Origin: JBDRNO01 sp043811005
Lineage (GTDB): Bacteria > Bacteroidota > Bacteroidia > NORP154
Length of the DNA: 22,975 nt
Reading direction: 5' to 3'
Assembly: GCA_043811005.1 (NCBI GenBank)
Contig: JBDRNO010000275.1
Span: forward strand, 1 to 22,975
Shown: in pieces, positions 20,116 through 22,975 of the stretch
Position numbering within the stretch: the first letter of the stretch is position 1
Layout of the letters: the number at the start of each line of letters is the position of its first letter
Position numbers and translations under genes: made by a program
The notes under the pieces: generated by a model
What the model was told of the DNA's origin: nothing
The model's database searches: none
The model's input: the letters and a program-made list of their open reading frames with translations, nothing else

Positions 20116-22975
20116 AAAAAAGAACCCTCATAACAATAACTTTTTTGTGCTTTTACTGTTTAAATGCGGTAACACAGACCAATTGTTATAACAATCCTTC
20201 AATTGAAGGCACTTCGCAGGCGCACGTGGTTCCTTCACCGTGGAATACTTGCTGGGGATCGCCCGATACCCAGCCCGGTCAGTGGGGTATCACCTTACCT
20301 GCCTCTGACGGAAGTACTTATGTAAGTTTCCTGGCATCTAACAATTATTCTTACCTTGAAGGGATGACACAACCATTAACAACATGTATGGTTGCGGGTG
20401 AAACATATACTTTCTCGGTTGATCTTGCTCACAGTAATGTTTACAACACTGCAGGACCAGGTGACTGTTATAGCTCCTTTGCTGTATGGGGTGGTAATTC
20501 GTCTTGCGACAGGGCAGAACTGCTTTATTGTTCAGGAGAGATATGGAATACAAACTGGCAAACTTATTCCATCACTTTTACTCCTACAGGCAATTGGTGT
20601 TATATAGGGTTTAGTCCTTGCTATCTAACTTCCTGCAGCGGTTATATTAACCTTTTAATGGATAACATTTCCTGTATTAGTCCTGTCCAGGCAATGGTGA
20701 CTTCCACAGATGTTACATGTTACAATGCTTGTAACGGAACCGCCACTGCATCACCTACCAGCGGAACCCCGCCATTTACTTACTCATGGGCACCCGGAGG
20801 ACAAACAACGGCTACAATAACAAATCTTTGTCCGGGAACCTATACCGTAACCGTTACTGATGCAGGAAGTCAAACCACTACAGCAGACGCAATAATTGCA
20901 CAACCATCTGCACTTATTATAACCCCATCCCAAACAAACGTCTCTTGTCTAAGCGGAAGTAATGGCAGTGCAACGGCAACTGCATCCGGCGGCACTTCTC
21001 CCTATACTTATTTATGGAGTAATAGCGGGACTACTCCAACTATTTCAGGGCTCACTGCCGGTAGTTATAGCGTTACGGTTACAGATGCAAACGGTTGCCA
21101 GACAACTACAAGCTATAATATCAATGATGGTGGAATCGTATCTGCTTATATTTCAGCCAGCGTTGATGTGTCCTGCGCGGGTGGCAATAATGGAACAGCC
21201 ACGGTTACCGTTACCGATGGAACACCTTTCTATAATTATTTATGGAGTAATGGACAAACAACCCAAACGGCTGTTTCTTTAACCGCAAGTAGTTACACTG
21301 TTCAGGTTACAGATTCTAAAGGATGTTCTACTACAGTGAATGTTACAATTACCGAACCCCCTCTTCTTAATGCATCTATTTTTTTAACAACTGATGCCAG
21401 TTGCAGCGGTTCCTGTAACGGACAGGCAACCGTTACAGCATCCGGAGGTACAGGCGCCTATACTTACTTGTGGGATAATGGTCAGACCATACCTAACGCA
21501 ACAGGTTTATGCGCAGGCACGGAAAATGTTACTGTTACCGATGCCAACGGCTGCACAACTTCTGCTTCTGCAACCATTAACGAACCGCCTCCATTAGCAA
21601 TGTCTGAAACAATAACAGATCCCGGTTGTACAGATAGTTGCAATGGAAATGTTGTAGTGTCTGTAATTGGCGGAACTTTCCCCTATACTTATCAATGGAA
21701 TGATTCATATTCTCAAACAACCGCTACAGCATATAATTTATGTGATGGCACTTATATTATTACAGTTACAGATAATAATGGTTGTGTTGAAATTTCCACT
21801 GTTGTTTTGACCGATCCACCTCTTTTTGTAGCATCAATAGCAACTTCCATTGATGTTGATTGCAATGGGAATTGCAATGGTTACGCACAGGTAAGCGTTT
21901 CAGGCGGTGGCGGGCCTCCTTATACCTATTTATGGACCAATGGACAAACAACTGACCAGGCAATTGGTTTATGTCCGGGTTCATATAGTGTGACAGCTAC
22001 TAATAATAATGGTTGCACTTCATCGGCTTCTACCGTTATTAACGAGCCACCACCACTCACTAGCACAATTTCATCAAGCAATGTGACCTGTTTTGAAGCA
22101 TGTAACGGGTCTGCAACTGTTACCGTATCAGGTGGAATGCCACCTTATACTTATCAATGGAATGATCCGATGTTCCAAACCACTCAAACTGCCATCAACT
22201 TGTGCTCTCAACCCGGGGGCACTCTTTATACTGTATTTGTAACCGACTTAAACGGCTGTATTATTTCAAAAAGCGTTACTATTACCCAACCCCAGGAATT
22301 AGGTCTTTTGATAAATGTCGTATCTCCAACAACCTGCAGTTCCAATAATGGCGGAGCATGTGTGAGTGCCTATGGTGGTATTTCCCCTTATACAATAGTT
22401 TGGAATGACATCAATTCTACTGTTGATACTTGTATTTCAAACGTGTATGCAGGCGTGTTTAATCCCATAGTTACCGATGCCATGGGATGTACCGATACCG
22501 TGACTGTTATAATTAATGATATTGCAGGACCTACTATTGACAGCATTATAACAACTGATATTGAATGCTTTGGCAATGCCAATGGTACTGCAAAAGTGTA
22601 CATATCAGGTGGAACATCGCCATTTACCTATATATGGCAAGATAATTTTGGTGATACTATTGCTACAGGTGTGACTTTTATTTCCGGTTTATCAGGAGGA
22701 ATACATACTGCGATTATCGTTGATGCTTTTGATTGCCTTGAATCGGAAATATTTAATATTTATGAACCTCCGCTATTAGTAAGTGCCATTACTTCAATAA
22801 CCAATACAAGTTGTTTTGGTGTATGTAACGGAGTTGCAACTGTTTCAGTTTCAGGAGGAACAGCACCTTATAATTACTCCTGGTCGCCTGGCGGACAAAC
22901 CAGCCCAACTGCAACTGCTTTATGTGCGGGAATATATTTTGTATATATTACAGATTCATTTGGTTGTTCTACTAA
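20112..22975 (+). CDS. Second giant SprB-repeat surface protein (3' end outside window)
   Basis: The frame starts with ATG at 20112, overlapping the previous stop as ATGA, and is open for 954 codons to the window edge, so the gene is partial. A signal peptide (MKKRTLITITFLCFYCLNAVTQ) is followed by a domain of about 170 residues with NPSIEG, QPGQWGITLPASDGSTYV, GETYTFSVDLA, WQTYSITFTPTG and a final MDNIS. This resembles the jelly-roll, carbohydrate-binding-module-like N-terminal domain seen on other Bacteroidota T9SS substrates. From residue 192 there are nine complete SprB repeats and most of a tenth. A type B sorting domain is expected downstream but not seen. The overlap indicates translational coupling with the first giant protein. 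Repeats 6-10 match repeats 16-20 of that protein in order. Confidence 0.9.
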   Translation, partial: MKKRTLITITFLCFYCLNAVTQTNCYNNPSIEGTSQAHVVPSPWNTCWGSPDTQPGQWGITLPASDGSTYVSFLASNNYSYLEGMTQPLTTCMVAGETYTFSVDLAHSNVYNTAGPGDCYSSFAVWGGNSSCDRAELLYCSGEIWNTNWQTYSITFTPTGNWCYIGFSPCYLTSCSGYINLLMDNISCISPVQAMVTSTDVTCYNACNGTATASPTSGTPPFTYSWAPGGQTTATITNLCPGTYTVTVTDAGSQTTTADAIIAQPSALIITPSQTNVSCLSGSNGSATATASGGTSPYTYLWSNSGTTPTISGLTAGSYSVTVTDANGCQTTTSYNINDGGIVSAYISASVDVSCAGGNNGTATVTVTDGTPFYNYLWSNGQTTQTAVSLTASSYTVQVTDSKGCSTTVNVTITEPPLLNASIFLTTDASCSGSCNGQATVTASGGTGAYTYLWDNGQTIPNATGLCAGTENVTVTDANGCTTSASATINEPPPLAMSETITDPGCTDSCNGNVVVSVIGGTFPYTYQWNDSYSQTTATAYNLCDGTYIITVTDNNGCVEISTVVLTDPPLFVASIATSIDVDCNGNCNGYAQVSVSGGGGPPYTYLWTNGQTTDQAIGLCPGSYSVTATNNNGCTSSASTVINEPPPLTSTISSSNVTCFEACNGSATVTVSGGMPPYTYQWNDPMFQTTQTAINLCSQPGGTLYTVFVTDLNGCIISKSVTITQPQELGLLINVVSPTTCSSNNGGACVSAYGGISPYTIVWNDINSTVDTCISNVYAGVFNPIVTDAMGCTDTVTVIINDIAGPTIDSIITTDIECFGNANGTAKVYISGGTSPFTYIWQDNFGDTIATGVTFISGLSGGIHTAIIVDAFDCLESEIFNIYEPPLLVSAITSITNTSCFGVCNGVATVSVSGGTAPYNYSWSPGGQTSPTATALCAGIYFVYITDSFGCST
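20685..22975 (+). repeat. SprB-type repeat array of the second giant protein (10 units seen)
   Basis: Units follow the same pattern as in the upstream gene, of about 75-81 residues each. Unit 1 lacks the usual NGC cysteine (it reads TDAGSQT). Units 2, 3, 8 and 9 lack the second N-terminal cysteine and also the LC cysteine. Unit 7 has the longer LCSQPGGTLY form, matching LCAEPGGTIY of unit 17 upstream. The array continues past the window. Confidence 0.88.

Noticed and set aside
13129..22975. CRISPR array or DNA tandem repeat element
   Set aside because: The regular spacing comes from protein repeats of about 75-84 residues with divergent DNA. There are no identical short repeats with unique spacers.
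20112..22975. Second SprB gene as a pseudogene or detached fragment
   Set aside because: It has its own start, signal peptide and N-terminal domain, and stays open in one frame to the last base. It is only cut by the window edge.

Overview
The window looks like chromosomal DNA of a member of the Bacteroidota, probably an uncultured or environmental lineage. The grounds are a type IX secretion (T9SS) type B sorting domain, long arrays of SprB-type repeats, a Bacteroidota-style ComEC, start codons without strong Shine-Dalgarno sequences, and AT-rich intergenic DNA sprinkled with short GC-rich palindromes. No RNA gene, CRISPR array, transposase or phage gene was seen.

Layout. 1-384 is non-coding and holds a hairpin repeat and two palindromes. 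A membrane-anchored glycerolipid acyltransferase (385-1794, +) runs into a convergent minus-strand block. In transcription order that block is ComEC (8363-5934), a 383-base gap with a 7-bp tandem repeat, a two-helix membrane protein of unknown function (5550-4402), a secreted 17-repeat MORN_2 protein (4307-2862), and a two-domain VOC/glyoxalase-fold protein (2860-1802) one base behind it. A divergent intergenic region (8364-8746) carries a second copy of the hairpin repeat. It leads into a TMTC-like GT-C glycosyltransferase with TPRs (8747-10729, +).

The second half is a surface-protein locus on the plus strand: a small secreted protein (11056-11514), a 2851-residue T9SS substrate with SprB repeats (11560-20115), and a second giant SprB-repeat protein. 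The second one starts inside the stop codon of the first (ATGA overlap at 20112) and stays open to the window end at 22975. These three probably form one operon making large, disulfide-rich fibrous surface proteins exported by Sec and then T9SS.

The strongest observations are these. (1) Cysteine pairs co-vary without exception across 33 SprB repeats in the two giant proteins, predicting an optional disulfide per repeat. (2) Five consecutive repeats are shared in the same order by the two proteins, pointing to segmental duplication. (3) GC-rich palindromic elements are inserted in frame in comEC (three regions) and in the acyltransferase. (4) The upstream regions of two unrelated genes share a hairpin-plus-leader layout with different palindromes at the variable positions and a base-pair-restoring change in the hairpin. 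I do not see a clearly new enzymatic system. The novelty is in the architecture of the surface-protein operon and in the palindrome family.
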